Shown: positions 18,253-26,158 of the stretch, piece after piece
How positions within the stretch are numbered: position 1 is the stretch's first letter
Layout: each line of letters starts with the position of its first letter
Assembly: GCA_022843165.1 (NCBI GenBank)
Contig: JALHOD010000004.1
Coordinates: 124,001-188,000, forward strand
Direction of reading: 5' to 3'
Length of the DNA: 64,000 bases
DNA from: Pseudorhodoplanes sp.
GTDB lineage: Bacteria > Pseudomonadota > Alphaproteobacteria > Rhizobiales > Xanthobacteraceae
Translations under genes and position numbers: made by a program
Notes under the pieces: model-generated
Told to the model about the DNA's origin: nothing
The model's database searches: none
What the model saw: only the letters and a program-made list of their open reading frames with translations

Positions 18253-19281
18253 TCAGCGTGCGGGCCTGAGCCGGTAATGACTCACGCCCCACTCTGTCCC
18301 GTGCGCATGGCCGAACATGCCGGCGGTTGCCAGAAAGAACAGCCGCCAGCGCCGATGCCACAACTTCGCATCGCGGCCATAAACCAGGTCGAGCAACGGC
18401 ATGATCTCGCGGGTGCGTGAATCGTAGTTCGCCAGCCAGTCATCGGCCGTGCGCCGGTAATGCCGGCCGTTCCAGAACCAGTCCCGCTCCAGCGTGAAGA
18501 GATCGCCGAATTGCCGGATCAGGTTGTGGCTCGGCATGATCCCGCCAGTGAAGAAATGCTGCGCGATCCAGTCGGCCCTGTCGTTGACGTCGTAGCGATA
18601 GGGCGCCAGCCGATGCGTGAAAACGTGCAGGAACAGGCGCCCGTCCGGCTTCAGCCATGACCGCACCCGCTCCAGCAGCACGCGCCAGTTTGACATGTGC
18701 TCGAACATCTCCACCGACACCACGCGGTCGAACCGGCCCTGCGCCTGGAACGCATTCATGTCGGCGGTGATGACGGTCAGGTTGCGGATCTGCAGCAGGG
18801 CCGCCTCGCGCTCGATGAAGGCGCGCTGGGCGTGCGAATTGGATACCGCCGTGATGCGGGCATTGGGATAGTGCTGCGCTATCCACAGCGACAACGAGCC
18901 CCAGCCGCAGCCGAGTTCGAGAATGGCCTGCCCGTCCGCAAGCGCGGCGTGGCGCGCGGTCTCGGCCAAGGCGAAGTCCTCCGCCTGCGCGAGCGTGGTG
19001 TCGTCCGTCGGATAGAGGCAGCTGGAATATTTTCGGCGCGGCCCGAGGAACAGCGCAAAGAACTCCGGCGGCAGTTCGTAATGCTGCGCGTTGGCGTCGC
19101 GGGTGTTTTCCGCCACCGCATATGCGCTCATCTCGCGCGCGAAGGCGTCATTGCTGGCCTCTCCCATCCGCGCGAGATATCGCGCGGTACGCCCCACCAG
19201 GCAGCCAATGCCGAAGCGGGTCAGCGGATCGGGAATCGGCAGGCGCTCGGCGGCGTCGATGACGGTGGCGACGGCAGTCAT
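18253..19281 (-). CDS. Cyclopropane-fatty-acid-synthase-like SAM methyltransferase
   Basis: 342 residues related to Cfa (COG2230). The SAM-binding motif is ILELGCGWGSLSLW at about residue 120, preceded by YSSCLYP (matching the conserved Y-S-C-A/L-Y of Cfa enzymes) and followed by VEMFEHM and a C-terminal WEVSHYR-like end (here WGVSHYRLR). Such enzymes methylate or cyclopropanate unsaturated acyl chains of phospholipids. The protein is shorter than E. coli Cfa (382) and lacks most of its N-terminal domain. It is 3 bases downstream of the DUF1295 gene, so the pair is one operon and probably one lipid-modifying pathway. Confidence 0.85.
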   Translation of the reverse strand: MTAVATVIDAAERLPIPDPLTRFGIGCLVGRTARYLARMGEASNDAFAREMSAYAVAENTRDANAQHYELPPEFFALFLGPRRKYSSCLYPTDDTTLAQAEDFALAETARHAALADGQAILELGCGWGSLSLWIAQHYPNARITAVSNSHAQRAFIEREAALLQIRNLTVITADMNAFQAQGRFDRVVSVEMFEHMSNWRVLLERVRSWLKPDGRLFLHVFTHRLAPYRYDVNDRADWIAQHFFTGGIMPSHNLIRQFGDLFTLERDWFWNGRHYRRTADDWLANYDSRTREIMPLLDLVYGRDAKLWHRRWRLFFLATAGMFGHAHGTEWGVSHYRLRPAR

Positions 19282-19284
19282 GGC

Positions 19285-20097
19285 TCAGTTCCTGCGCGGT
19301 CCGGGGAAGAAGATATTGACGCGGGCCTGATGGGCGCGGAACGCATCGCCGCGCGTGCGCTCCATGTGGCGCTCCAGATGCGGCACGCCGGTGGCGTAAC
19401 GCAGCACCCAGTACATGACGGCGGGCCCCAGCAGCGCCAGCCAGCCCCACGGATAGATACCGGTGACATCGATTGCGATCAGCGGATAGGCGAGCCAGCC
19501 GAACCACTGGAAAAAGTAATTCGGATGCCGCGACCAGCGCCACAATCCGAAATCGATGATCCGTCCCTTGTTGGCGGCATCGCGCCTGAAATCGCGCAAC
19601 TGGCTGTCGGCGATCATCTCGCCCACGATCCCCGCCGCCAGAACGGCGAAGGCGAGAAAATCGCGCGGCCGCAGCGCCGTCGCTGGAAATTGGGCGGCGA
19701 TGAAAATCGACAATGCGAGCGGCACCGATCCCAGCGCCTGCTGCTGCAGGAAGACGAACATCCGCCGCGGCGCCGACGCGCCCCAGTCCTGCGCCAGCTT
19801 GGCATAGCGCGGATCGTCGGAGATCGACGCGGTGCGGATCGCGATATGCAGACCCAGCCGCAAGCTCCAGACGGCAATGAGGCCCGCCAGCACGATCTGG
19901 CGCGTGTCGGGACCGAGCGCGGCGGGCACGGGGACCAAGGCCGCCGCGATCCCGACTGCGCCCAGACCGAAGGTCCAGGTGGTGTCGACCCACCCGGAAT
20001 TGCCGGTGTGCCGCCAGATCAGCCAGGCCCCGGCCATGATGATGCAAAGCACCAGCGCGATGGCCAGAATGGCCTGAATCAGAAATACAATCGTCAT
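19285..20097 (-). CDS. DUF1295 membrane protein (steroid 5-alpha-reductase-like fold)
   Basis: 270 residues with six or seven hydrophobic helices (MTIVFLIQAILAIALVLCI at the start). The C-terminal region carries LWRWSRHPNYFFQWFGW, the NADPH-binding R-HPNY motif shared by DUF1295, ICMT and steroid 5-alpha reductases. ATG at 20097 is taken as the start, giving an N-terminus that enters the membrane at once; 20115 is possible. Paired by 3 bases with a Cfa-like methyltransferase. A reductase or isomerase step on methylated acyl chains is a reasonable inference; no assay-based function can be claimed. Confidence 0.85.
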   Translation of the reverse strand: MTIVFLIQAILAIALVLCIIMAGAWLIWRHTGNSGWVDTTWTFGLGAVGIAAALVPVPAALGPDTRQIVLAGLIAVWSLRLGLHIAIRTASISDDPRYAKLAQDWGASAPRRMFVFLQQQALGSVPLALSIFIAAQFPATALRPRDFLAFAVLAAGIVGEMIADSQLRDFRRDAANKGRIIDFGLWRWSRHPNYFFQWFGWLAYPLIAIDVTGIYPWGWLALLGPAVMYWVLRYATGVPHLERHMERTRGDAFRAHQARVNIFFPGPRRN

Positions 20098-20276
20098 GAT
20101 CCTGCCGTCATTCACATGTGCTGGCAGATACGGGCCGCGACGATTTTCGTTTCAAACCACAGGCGCCGCGCCGGATATTGGCAACCCGGCCGTGATGCCC
20201 CCATATGTTTTCTTTCGCCGCTTCTGTGCCATAGTCTGGGCATGCTTTGGCGATGAACACGGGCCAAGGACGCGCA

Positions 20277-21257
20277 ATGGCACGCGATAGCGACCCTTTC
20301 AAACTCTCCTCTCCGCGCATCTTTCTGGTGCGGATGCTGGTCTTTCTCATCCTGTGCGGATTGCTCGCCTTCATCCTGCAGAAGCAGATCTGGGACGCCT
20401 TCCTCGCCAATCCCGGCCTCAACGGGCTGATCGGCGGCGTGCTGGTGATCGGCATCCTGCTGTCGTTCCGGCAGGTCATCCGGCTGTTCCCGGAAGTGGC
20501 GTGGGTGAACAGCTTCCGGCTGGCCGATCCCGGCATCACGGTCGAGCGCCCGCCGGCCCTGCTCGCCCCGATGGCCACAATTCTCGGCGACCGGCTCGGC
20601 CGCATGGCGATGTCCTCGCAGATGATGCGCGGCATTCTGGACTCCATCGCCACCCGGCTCGACGAAGCGCGCGACCTGTCGCGCTACATGACCGGGCTGC
20701 TGATCTTCCTCGGCCTGCTCGGCACCTTCTGGGGCCTGATCGAAACTGTCGGCTCGGTGGGCAAGGTGGTGGAAAATCTCAAGCCCGGTGGCGAAGCCGC
20801 GGCGGTGTTCGAATCCCTGCGTGAAGGTCTCGCCGCCCCGCTCGGCGGCATGGGCATCGCGTTTTCGTCCTCGCTGTTCGGACTGGCCGGTTCGCTGGTA
20901 CTGGGCTTTCTCGATCTGCAGACCAGCCAGGCGCAAAACCGTTTTTATACCGATCTGGAAGACTGGCTCTCCACCACGGTGCGCGATATTTCCGCCGACA
21001 CCCAGGCGCCGGGCCCGTCGCAAGCGATCTCCAACGATCTGCGCGTCGCCATTGAGCGCCTGCGCGAATCCATCGCCGAAACCGGATCGAGCCGCGCCGC
21101 CACCAGCGCCATGGCCAATCTGGCGGAAGCGATCCAGGGCCTGGTGCATCACATGCGCACCGAGCAGCAGATGATCCGTGACTGGGCCGACGCGCAGGCC
21201 GAACAGAATGCGGAAATCCGCCGCGTGCTGGAGACGCTGGCGCGGGAGCGCACCTGA
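20277..21257 (+). CDS. MotA/TolQ/ExbB-type inner-membrane protein
   Basis: 326 residues. Two early hydrophobic helices (MLVFLILCGLLAFILQK and LIGGVLVIGILLSF) and a later pair around TGLLIFLGLLGTFWGLIETV and GMGIAFSSSLFGLAGSLVLGF, the latter carrying the conserved MotA/ExbB-like GLLGTFWGL motif. A helical cytoplasmic tail follows. ATG at 20277 is chosen because AAGGA lies 6 bases upstream; TTG 20247 and ATG 20253 are in frame. The stop overlaps the start of the OmpA/MotB-like partner (TGATG), so the two form a proton-driven stator-type pair, not linked to flagellar genes. Energising an envelope process is inferred. Confidence 0.85.
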   Translation: MARDSDPFKLSSPRIFLVRMLVFLILCGLLAFILQKQIWDAFLANPGLNGLIGGVLVIGILLSFRQVIRLFPEVAWVNSFRLADPGITVERPPALLAPMATILGDRLGRMAMSSQMMRGILDSIATRLDEARDLSRYMTGLLIFLGLLGTFWGLIETVGSVGKVVENLKPGGEAAAVFESLREGLAAPLGGMGIAFSSSLFGLAGSLVLGFLDLQTSQAQNRFYTDLEDWLSTTVRDISADTQAPGPSQAISNDLRVAIERLRESIAETGSSRAATSAMANLAEAIQGLVHHMRTEQQMIRDWADAQAEQNAEIRRVLETLARERT

Positions 21258-22279
21258 TGGCGCTGGCGCGGGCCCGCCGCGACCGCGGCATCGATTACTG
21301 GCCGGGATTCGTGGACGCCTTGTCCACGCTGGTGCTGGCCGTGATCTTCATGATCTCGATCTTCTCGGTCGTGCAGTTCTACATGGCGCAGGAGGTGACC
21401 GGAAAGGATACGGCCCTCACCCGCCTGAACGCGCAGATCGCACAGCTCACCGAATTGCTGTCGCTGGAAAAGACCGGCCGCGCCAATCTGGAAGAACTGA
21501 TGGCGACCTTCCGCTCCAATCTCGCCACCGCCGAATCCGAACGCGACCGCTTCCGCGGCATCGCCGAGGGCGCGGGCAAGGCGGTCTCCGAACAGGGGCG
21601 CGCCAACGAACTTGCCACCGCGCTCGACAACGAGAAGCAACTAACGGCGCGCGCGCTGTCGCAGGTGGAGCTGCTGAACCAGCAGATTCTCGCGTTGCGC
21701 CGCCAGCTCGGCGCGCTCGAAGCCGCGCTTGAGACATCCGAAAAGCGCGACCGTGAATCGCAGTCGCGCATCGCCGATCTCGGTCAGCGTCTCAATGTCG
21801 CGTTGGCCCAGCGCGTGCAGGAATTGTCGCGCTACCGGTCGGATTTCTTCGGACGGCTGCGCACCATCCTCGGCAATCGGCCGGACATCCGCATCGTCGG
21901 CGACCGGTTCGTGTTCCAGTCAGAAGTCTTCTTCGACGCCGGCCAGGCCGTGCTGAAACCGGAAGGTCGCGTGGAAATCGACAAGATCGCCGCCGCCCTG
22001 CTCGAACTGGAAAAGCAGATCCCGGCCGACATCGCCTGGGTGATGCGGGTGGACGGCCATACTGACATCCGCCCGATCGCCAGCGCGCAATTTCCCTCGA
22101 ACTGGGAATTGTCGTCGGCGCGCGCGATCGCGGTGGTGCAATATATGATCAGCAAGGGCGTCTCGCCGCAGCGCCTCGTCGCCGCCGGCTTCGGGGAATT
22201 CCAGCCGCTCGACCCGGAAAAGACCGACGACGCCTTCCGGCGCAACCGCCGCATCGAGTTGAAGCTGACCGAACGGTGA
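21257..22279 (+). CDS. OmpA/MotB-type peptidoglycan-binding partner with long coiled coil
   Basis: 340 residues. One N-terminal transmembrane helix contains an aspartate (Asp20 in GFVDALSTLVLAVIFM), the position of the proton-carrying Asp in MotB/ExbD. Residues about 50-190 form a long coiled coil (repeated LxxxLxxL/QIxxL patterns). The C-terminus is an OmpA-like domain: VFFDAGQAVLKPEGR, DGHTDIRPI, NWELSSARAIAVVQYMISKGV and RRIELKLTE, with the Asp and Arg that bind diaminopimelate. Together with the upstream MotA-like gene (1-base overlap) it forms a cell-wall-anchored stator-like complex. It is followed by a GNAT gene in a 4-base overlap. Confidence 0.88.
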   Translation: MALARARRDRGIDYWPGFVDALSTLVLAVIFMISIFSVVQFYMAQEVTGKDTALTRLNAQIAQLTELLSLEKTGRANLEELMATFRSNLATAESERDRFRGIAEGAGKAVSEQGRANELATALDNEKQLTARALSQVELLNQQILALRRQLGALEAALETSEKRDRESQSRIADLGQRLNVALAQRVQELSRYRSDFFGRLRTILGNRPDIRIVGDRFVFQSEVFFDAGQAVLKPEGRVEIDKIAAALLELEKQIPADIAWVMRVDGHTDIRPIASAQFPSNWELSSARAIAVVQYMISKGVSPQRLVAAGFGEFQPLDPEKTDDAFRRNRRIELKLTER

Positions 22280-22731
22280 CCCCGACGCTTCGGCCATATG
22301 CGGCGGCGGACGAAGACGCCGCCATCGCCCTGTGGCAGCGCGCCTGGCAGGTTGCCTATCCCAGGATCGCGTTCGCCAGACGGGTTGAATGGTGGCAGGG
22401 GCGATGGCGCAACGATCTCGTGCCGGTGGCCACCATCGTCGTGATGGAGCGCGATGGCGAACTGATCGGGTTTGTCACCATCGACCGCAAGACCGGCTAT
22501 CTCGACCAGCTTGTGGTGGCACCGGAGCATTGGGGTCAGGGGCTGGCGCGGGCGCTGATCGCGGAAGCCCAGCGGCTCTCGCCCGGCGGCATCGACCTGC
22601 ATGTCAATCAGGACAATGCGCGCGCGCTGCGGCTTTACGGCAAATGCGGCTTCGCCGTCGCCGGAGAAGACGTCAACCCGCATTCCGGCGCGCCGGTGTA
22701 CCTGATGCGGTGGCGGCCTCAGGTGCCCTGA
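22276..22731 (+). CDS. GNAT-family N-acetyltransferase
   Basis: 151 residues, starting at GTG 22276 in a GTGA overlap with the preceding gene. GNAT features: LDQLVVAPEHWGQGLARALIAEA, the acetyl-CoA-binding Q/R-x-x-G-x-G/A loop, and LHVNQDNARALRLYGKCGFAVAGEDV near the C-terminus. Acceptor substrate is unknown. The gene is translationally coupled to the OmpA-like gene, hinting at a shared transcript rather than a shared role. Its last 13 bases overlap the 3' end of the convergent ABC exporter gene. Confidence 0.85.
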   Translation: MTPTLRPYAAADEDAAIALWQRAWQVAYPRIAFARRVEWWQGRWRNDLVPVATIVVMERDGELIGFVTIDRKTGYLDQLVVAPEHWGQGLARALIAEAQRLSPGGIDLHVNQDNARALRLYGKCGFAVAGEDVNPHSGAPVYLMRWRPQVP

Positions 22732-24539
22732 AACTGCAGCCGGGCGAGGCGTGCATAAAGCCCGTCCGAGGCGGCGAGTTGCTCGTGCGTGCCCTGTTCG
22801 ACGATACGGCCATGGTCCAGGACCAGAATGCGGTCGCAGGACAGCACGGTCGCCAGACGATGCGCGATCACGATCGTGGTCCGATCTCTCATCAGCCGCT
22901 CCAGCGCATTCTGCACCAGGGTTTCGCTTTCGGCGTCGAGCGATGACGTGGCCTCGTCCAGCAGCAGCAGCGGCGCGTTGCGCAGGATCGCGCGCGCGAT
23001 GGCGATGCGCTGGCGCTGCCCGCCCGACAATGTGATGCCGCGCTCGCCTACCAGGGTGTCATAACCTTCCGGCAGGCGTCGGATGAACTCGGCCGCCGCC
23101 GCCATCTCCGCCACACGCTCGATCTCCGCGTCGGAGGCGTCGGGCTTGCCGAAACGAATATTCTCGCGCACCGACATCGCAAAGATCGCCGTCTCCTGCG
23201 GCACCAGCGCGATATGCCGGCGCAGGTCGAGCGGGTCGGCATCGCTCAGCCGCACGCCGTCGAACGTCACCTCGCCGGCGGAGGGATCGTAAAAGCGCAG
23301 CAGCAGGTAGAAGATGGTGCTCTTGCCGGCGCCGGACGGACCGACAATGGCCACCTTCTCACCCGGCCGCACATGGAACGACACACCCTGCAAAGCCGAG
23401 ACATCGCGGCGCGAGGGGAAGGAGAAATGCACATCGCGGAACGCGACGTCGCCGCGCGCCGGCTCAGGCAGCCGCACCGGATGCGCCGGCGCTTTCACGT
23501 CGGACTTGATATGCAGGATCTCGAACAGACGCTCGGCCGCACCCGCGGCCTGCGAAATCTCGCCCCAGACCTGCGACAGCTCTCCCAGCCCGCCGGCCGC
23601 GAACACCGCATAGAGCACGAACTGGCCGAGACGCCCCGGCGTCATGTCCCCGCTCAGCACGTCCTGTGCGCCGACCCAGAGCACCAGCACCACGCTCGCG
23701 AAGACCAGAAAGATCGCGATTGCGGTGAGCACCGCGCGCGACAGCGTCGATTGCCGCGCCGCCTGGAATGCCGCCTCGACCGCAGCGCGGAACCGCGACG
23801 TCGCCATCGCCTCGTTGGTGAAGGCCTGCAGGGTGCGGACCGCGCCGATGGTTTCGGCCGCATAGGCGGAGGCGTCGGCGAGCGAATCCTGGGCAATGCG
23901 GGAGCGCTTGCGCACCGCGCGCCCGAAGGCGACGAGCGGCAGGACGATGACCGGGATCACGCCCAGCACATACAGCGACAGTTTTGGGCTGGTGACCACC
24001 ATCATCGTGCTCGCGCCTAGAAACAGCACGAGATTGCGTAGCGCGACCGACACCGACGCGCCGACCGCCGCCTTGATCTGGGTGGTGTCGGCGGTGAGCC
24101 GCGACATCATCTCGCCGGTCTGCGAGCGATCGAAGAACGACGGCGACAACCGCGTCAGGTGTCCAAAAACTTCCGAGCGCAGATCGGAGACGATGCGTTC
24201 GCCGAGCGTCGTGACCAGATAGAAACGGAAGGCGCTCGCCAGCGACAGCACAAAGACGACGCCGATCATGACCGCGAAATAACTGTCGATCAGGCCGCGG
24301 TCGCCGGAGAAGCCGAAATCGATCATGCGGCGCACGGCGAGCGGCACCGCCAGCGTCGCCAGCGCCGCGGCCGTCAGGGCGGCCAGGGCCGCCAGCGCGC
24401 GCATCCGATAGCGCAGGACATAGGGAACCAGCAGCAGCAGCGGTTTCAGCGCCGCCCGTCCGGCCGCGGACTTGTCCGCCGCCGGGGTCCCCCCGGCAGC
24501 CTCCCGATCGGCCTTTTCGCGCCCGGCAATCAGCGCCAT
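22719..24539 (-). CDS. ABC exporter, fused membrane and ATPase domains (MsbA-like)
   Basis: 606 residues. The N-terminal half has six hydrophobic helices of the type I exporter fold, with the coupling segment GEMMSRLTADTTQIKAAVG. The nucleotide-binding domain has Walker A GPSGAGKST (about residue 400), the Q-loop in ALVPQETAIF, the ABC signature LSGGQRQRIAIARA, Walker B LLLLDEATSSLD and the switch His in IVIAHRL. As a homodimer it would export a lipid or amphipathic compound. Resemblance is to MsbA/LmrA-type half transporters; the substrate cannot be fixed. A leading Lys/Ala-rich cytoplasmic stretch of about 30 residues precedes the first helix. Confidence 0.9.
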   Translation of the reverse strand: MALIAGREKADREAAGGTPAADKSAAGRAALKPLLLLVPYVLRYRMRALAALAALTAAALATLAVPLAVRRMIDFGFSGDRGLIDSYFAVMIGVVFVLSLASAFRFYLVTTLGERIVSDLRSEVFGHLTRLSPSFFDRSQTGEMMSRLTADTTQIKAAVGASVSVALRNLVLFLGASTMMVVTSPKLSLYVLGVIPVIVLPLVAFGRAVRKRSRIAQDSLADASAYAAETIGAVRTLQAFTNEAMATSRFRAAVEAAFQAARQSTLSRAVLTAIAIFLVFASVVLVLWVGAQDVLSGDMTPGRLGQFVLYAVFAAGGLGELSQVWGEISQAAGAAERLFEILHIKSDVKAPAHPVRLPEPARGDVAFRDVHFSFPSRRDVSALQGVSFHVRPGEKVAIVGPSGAGKSTIFYLLLRFYDPSAGEVTFDGVRLSDADPLDLRRHIALVPQETAIFAMSVRENIRFGKPDASDAEIERVAEMAAAAEFIRRLPEGYDTLVGERGITLSGGQRQRIAIARAILRNAPLLLLDEATSSLDAESETLVQNALERLMRDRTTIVIAHRLATVLSCDRILVLDHGRIVEQGTHEQLAASDGLYARLARLQFQGT

Positions 24540-24616
24540 TCCCGGCTCCCCCCGTAACTGTAAAGGCTTGAATGCCGTGCGGAATCGGCGCGTGCAAGGA
24601 CCAATTGCCGCCCCGC

Positions 24617-24645
24617 TTGTCTGGCGGAGCCGTGTGGGCTATAGA
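24617..24645 (+). promoter_or_regulatory. Putative promoter of rpmE
   Basis: TTGTCT at 24617-24622, a 17-base spacer and TATAGA at 24640-24645, about 60 bases before the rpmE ATG. It lies in the 168-base divergent gap between the ABC exporter and rpmE. Good spacing and a recognisable -10; not tested. Confidence 0.5.
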
Positions 24646-24707
24646 CCCCGCCAATCCCCCTTTATCCGCACCAGCGAGCGCGGCCGTCCGCGCGGGAAGC
24701 ACAGGCC

Positions 24708-24938
24708 ATGAAGTCCGATATTCATCCCGATTACCACACCATCACGGTCAAGATGACCGATGGCACCGAATTCACCACCCGCACGACCTGGGGCAAGGCC
24801 GGCGACACGATGCATCTCGACATCGATCCGAAGTCGCATCCGGCCTGGACCGGCGGCTCGCAGCAATTGCTCGACCGCGGCGGCCGTTTGTCGCGCTTCC
24901 AGAAGAAATTCTCGGGCTTCATGAAGGACGGGAAGTAA
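24708..24938 (+). CDS. rpmE: 50S ribosomal protein L31
   Basis: 76 residues, beginning [22 protein letters not shown] and containing [25 protein letters not shown], the L31 signature. The CxxC zinc ligands of the type A protein are missing (C-minus form), as is usual in this bacterial order, so its expression is not expected to depend on zinc. It is a stand-alone gene with its own promoter-like sequence and a strong intrinsic terminator 29 bases after the stop. Confidence 0.97.
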   Translation: MKSDIHPDYHTITVKMTDGTEFTTRTTWGKAGDTMHLDIDPKSHPAWTGGSQQLLDRGGRLSRFQKKFSGFMKDGK

Positions 24939-24966
24939 TCCCTCCGGACTCCGCTCCATACAGAAA

Positions 24967-24989
24967 CCCCCGCCTTGCGCGGGGGTTTT
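24967..24989 (+). terminator. Intrinsic terminator of rpmE
   Basis: CCCCCGC (24967-24973), loop CTTGC, GCGGGGG (24979-24985), then TTTT. Textbook hairpin plus T-run directly after rpmE. Confidence 0.9.
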
Positions 24990-25016
24990 GCTTTCTGGCG
25001 ACGCGCTCGGCGGGCG

Positions 25017-25535
25017 TCAGCTGGTGCGTTCGAAGGCCGCTTTCAGCAGGCCGAGCTGGCTTTCCACGGGATTGTTCTTGAACACAATCGGCTCTTCCGG
25101 GCCGTGCATGGTGGCATCCAGACGGCGCACCTGCTCGGTCAGCCGGTGCGAGCGCTCGATCAGATCGTTGAGCGCGTCCGGCAATTGCTTCATCGATTCC
25201 GGATCGCTCGGATGGCCGGCCGACAATTTGACCTTGGTCTTTTCCTGATTGACCTGCGCGAGCGACATCTCGCCTTCCTTGACGGCGCGATGCAGCAGCA
25301 GCCAGGAGGCGAGCTGCATCAGCCGCGTGGTCAGCCGCATGCTTTCGGTCGCATAGACCAGGGCCGCCGCGCGGCCCAGTTGCTTGGATTCCTTGCGGCC
25401 TGGCCCGTCGAGATAGGCCGCGGTCTCCTCGACCAGCGCCATGCCGTCCTTGAACAGATTGGAGAATGCCTGCGAATTCGCCAGCCTCTCCTTGAACAGG
25501 ACAGGACTGGAATCCTGAACGGATTTTTCCGACAT
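25017..25535 (-). CDS. rcdA: RcdA-family protease adaptor (DUF1465)
   Basis: 172 residues of the DUF1465 family, whose best-known member is Caulobacter RcdA, an adaptor that works with CpdR and PopA to present CtrA and other proteins to ClpXP at the G1-S transition. Family features: SQAFSNLFKDGMALVEETAAYLDGPGR near the N-terminus, then ESMRLTTRLMQLASWLLLHRAV, a three-helix-bundle core, and a charged, less ordered C-terminus. The assignment is from recognition of these segments. A perfect CtrA box lies 243 bases upstream (25778-25792) facing this gene, with a terminator in between. CtrA is reported to activate rcdA in Caulobacter, which fits. Confidence 0.8.
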   Translation of the reverse strand: MSEKSVQDSSPVLFKERLANSQAFSNLFKDGMALVEETAAYLDGPGRKESKQLGRAAALVYATESMRLTTRLMQLASWLLLHRAVKEGEMSLAQVNQEKTKVKLSAGHPSDPESMKQLPDALNDLIERSHRLTEQVRRLDATMHGPEEPIVFKNNPVESQLGLLKAAFERTS

Positions 25536-25660
25536 TTTTTACGCCTCACCCAACTCCAACCAAACAATACGCACGAGGCGGCTGCAGGGTAAAGCGAATG
25601 CGTTGCTAATTTAATTTCATAGTTGCCGATGAAGGTGAACGACCTGCCCCGATTTGACAC

Positions 25661-25688
25661 AAAAAAGAGCCGCCGTTTCCGGCGGCTC
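25661..25688 (-). terminator. Intrinsic terminator (minus strand)
   Basis: On the minus strand GAGCCGCC (25688-25681), a 6-base loop, GGCGGCTC (25674-25667) and six T (25666-25661). The T-run exists only on this strand. It lies between the CtrA box and rcdA, so it either ends a small RNA or attenuates rcdA. Confidence 0.88.
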
Positions 25689-25755
25689 AAGTTAATAACA
25701 GGGAGGCGTCAAACAGAGTGGACAGGAGCCACTCAACGTCCAGAAGATGGACGAG
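25661..25755 (-). ncRNA. Candidate CtrA-controlled small RNA (or attenuated rcdA leader)
   Basis: The 315-base gap 25536-25850 is AT-richer than its surroundings and on the minus strand holds three hairpins in a row. These are GTCCA-TCTTC-TGGAC (25752-25738), GAGTGG-CTCCTGT-CCACTC (25734-25716), and a terminator stem GAGCCGCC/GGCGGCTC (25688-25667) followed by TTTTTT. The linker carries CGCCTCCC and one loop carries CTCCT, both able to pair with Shine-Dalgarno sequences, as in several rhizobial trans-acting sRNAs. A CtrA box ends 23 bases upstream of the predicted 5' end. No ORF of note is present. Ends are estimates; the alternative is a leader of rcdA that terminates early. Confidence 0.55.
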
Positions 25756-25777
25756 GCTTAGTAATGCCTGAGAAAGC

Positions 25778-25792
25778 TTAACTTTAAGTTAA
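25778..25792. promoter_or_regulatory. Full CtrA-binding site
   Basis: TTAACTTTAAGTTAA: two TTAA half-sites separated by exactly 7 bases, the alphaproteobacterial CtrA consensus TTAA-N7-TTAA, and itself nearly palindromic. I found no other complete copy in the window. Reading toward lower coordinates, a TTACTA-like -10 follows 13 bases later, placing the box over the -35 region, the usual layout of CtrA-activated promoters. Confidence 0.75.
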
Positions 25793-25850
25793 ATGAGAAA
25801 TATTCAGTGAATCCAACCTGTTGAATTCAATCGATCAATTGTTGCATTCG

Positions 25851-26042
25851 CTACTTTTTGAAGAACTGATCCGCGGTCTTGAGCGACGCCTGTTTCGACA
25901 TCATCGCGGTTTCCAGCCGCGCGATTTCAGCCTGCAGAATTCCGATGCGCTCGCTCAGTTCCTGCACCGACAGCAGCGCGAGCTCCTGGCCGATCTCGTG
26001 CTGCAACTTTTTCTTCGGGCGGTCGTCGTCGATCGCGGTCAT
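25851..26042 (-). CDS. DUF1192 family small protein
   Basis: 63 residues, start ATG at 26042 (MTAIDDDRPKKKLQHEIGQ). The middle is a predicted coiled coil, SVQELSERIGILQAEIARLETAM, and the N-terminus is acidic-basic. This matches DUF1192, a short family restricted largely to alphaproteobacteria with no known activity. It is divergent from the quinone oxidoreductase and lies upstream of the CtrA box and candidate sRNA on the same strand. Confidence 0.8.
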   Translation of the reverse strand: MTAIDDDRPKKKLQHEIGQELALLSVQELSERIGILQAEIARLETAMMSKQASLKTADQFFKK

Positions 26043-26158
26043 GGCGCACCTCTTTGCGCCCCAAATTTAACCCGCTGCCGCATGGTTGTCACATCGGGTT
26101 CCGGCGACTAAACAACCTGCATCGCAGGCGAATTTCCGCGCATCATCAGGACACGCTC

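Noticed and set aside
20277-22279. Zorya anti-phage system (ZorA/ZorB-like proteins)
   Set aside because: Only a MotA-like and OmpA-like pair is present. There are no ZorC, ZorD or ZorE genes, and the neighbours are housekeeping genes.
24967-24989. Attenuator or riboswitch next to rpmE
   Set aside because: It lies after the stop codon with a clean T-run; it is an ordinary terminator.
25661-25688. Plus-strand terminator for upstream plus-strand genes
   Set aside because: The T-run lies only on the minus strand, and rpmE already has its own terminator at 24967-24989.
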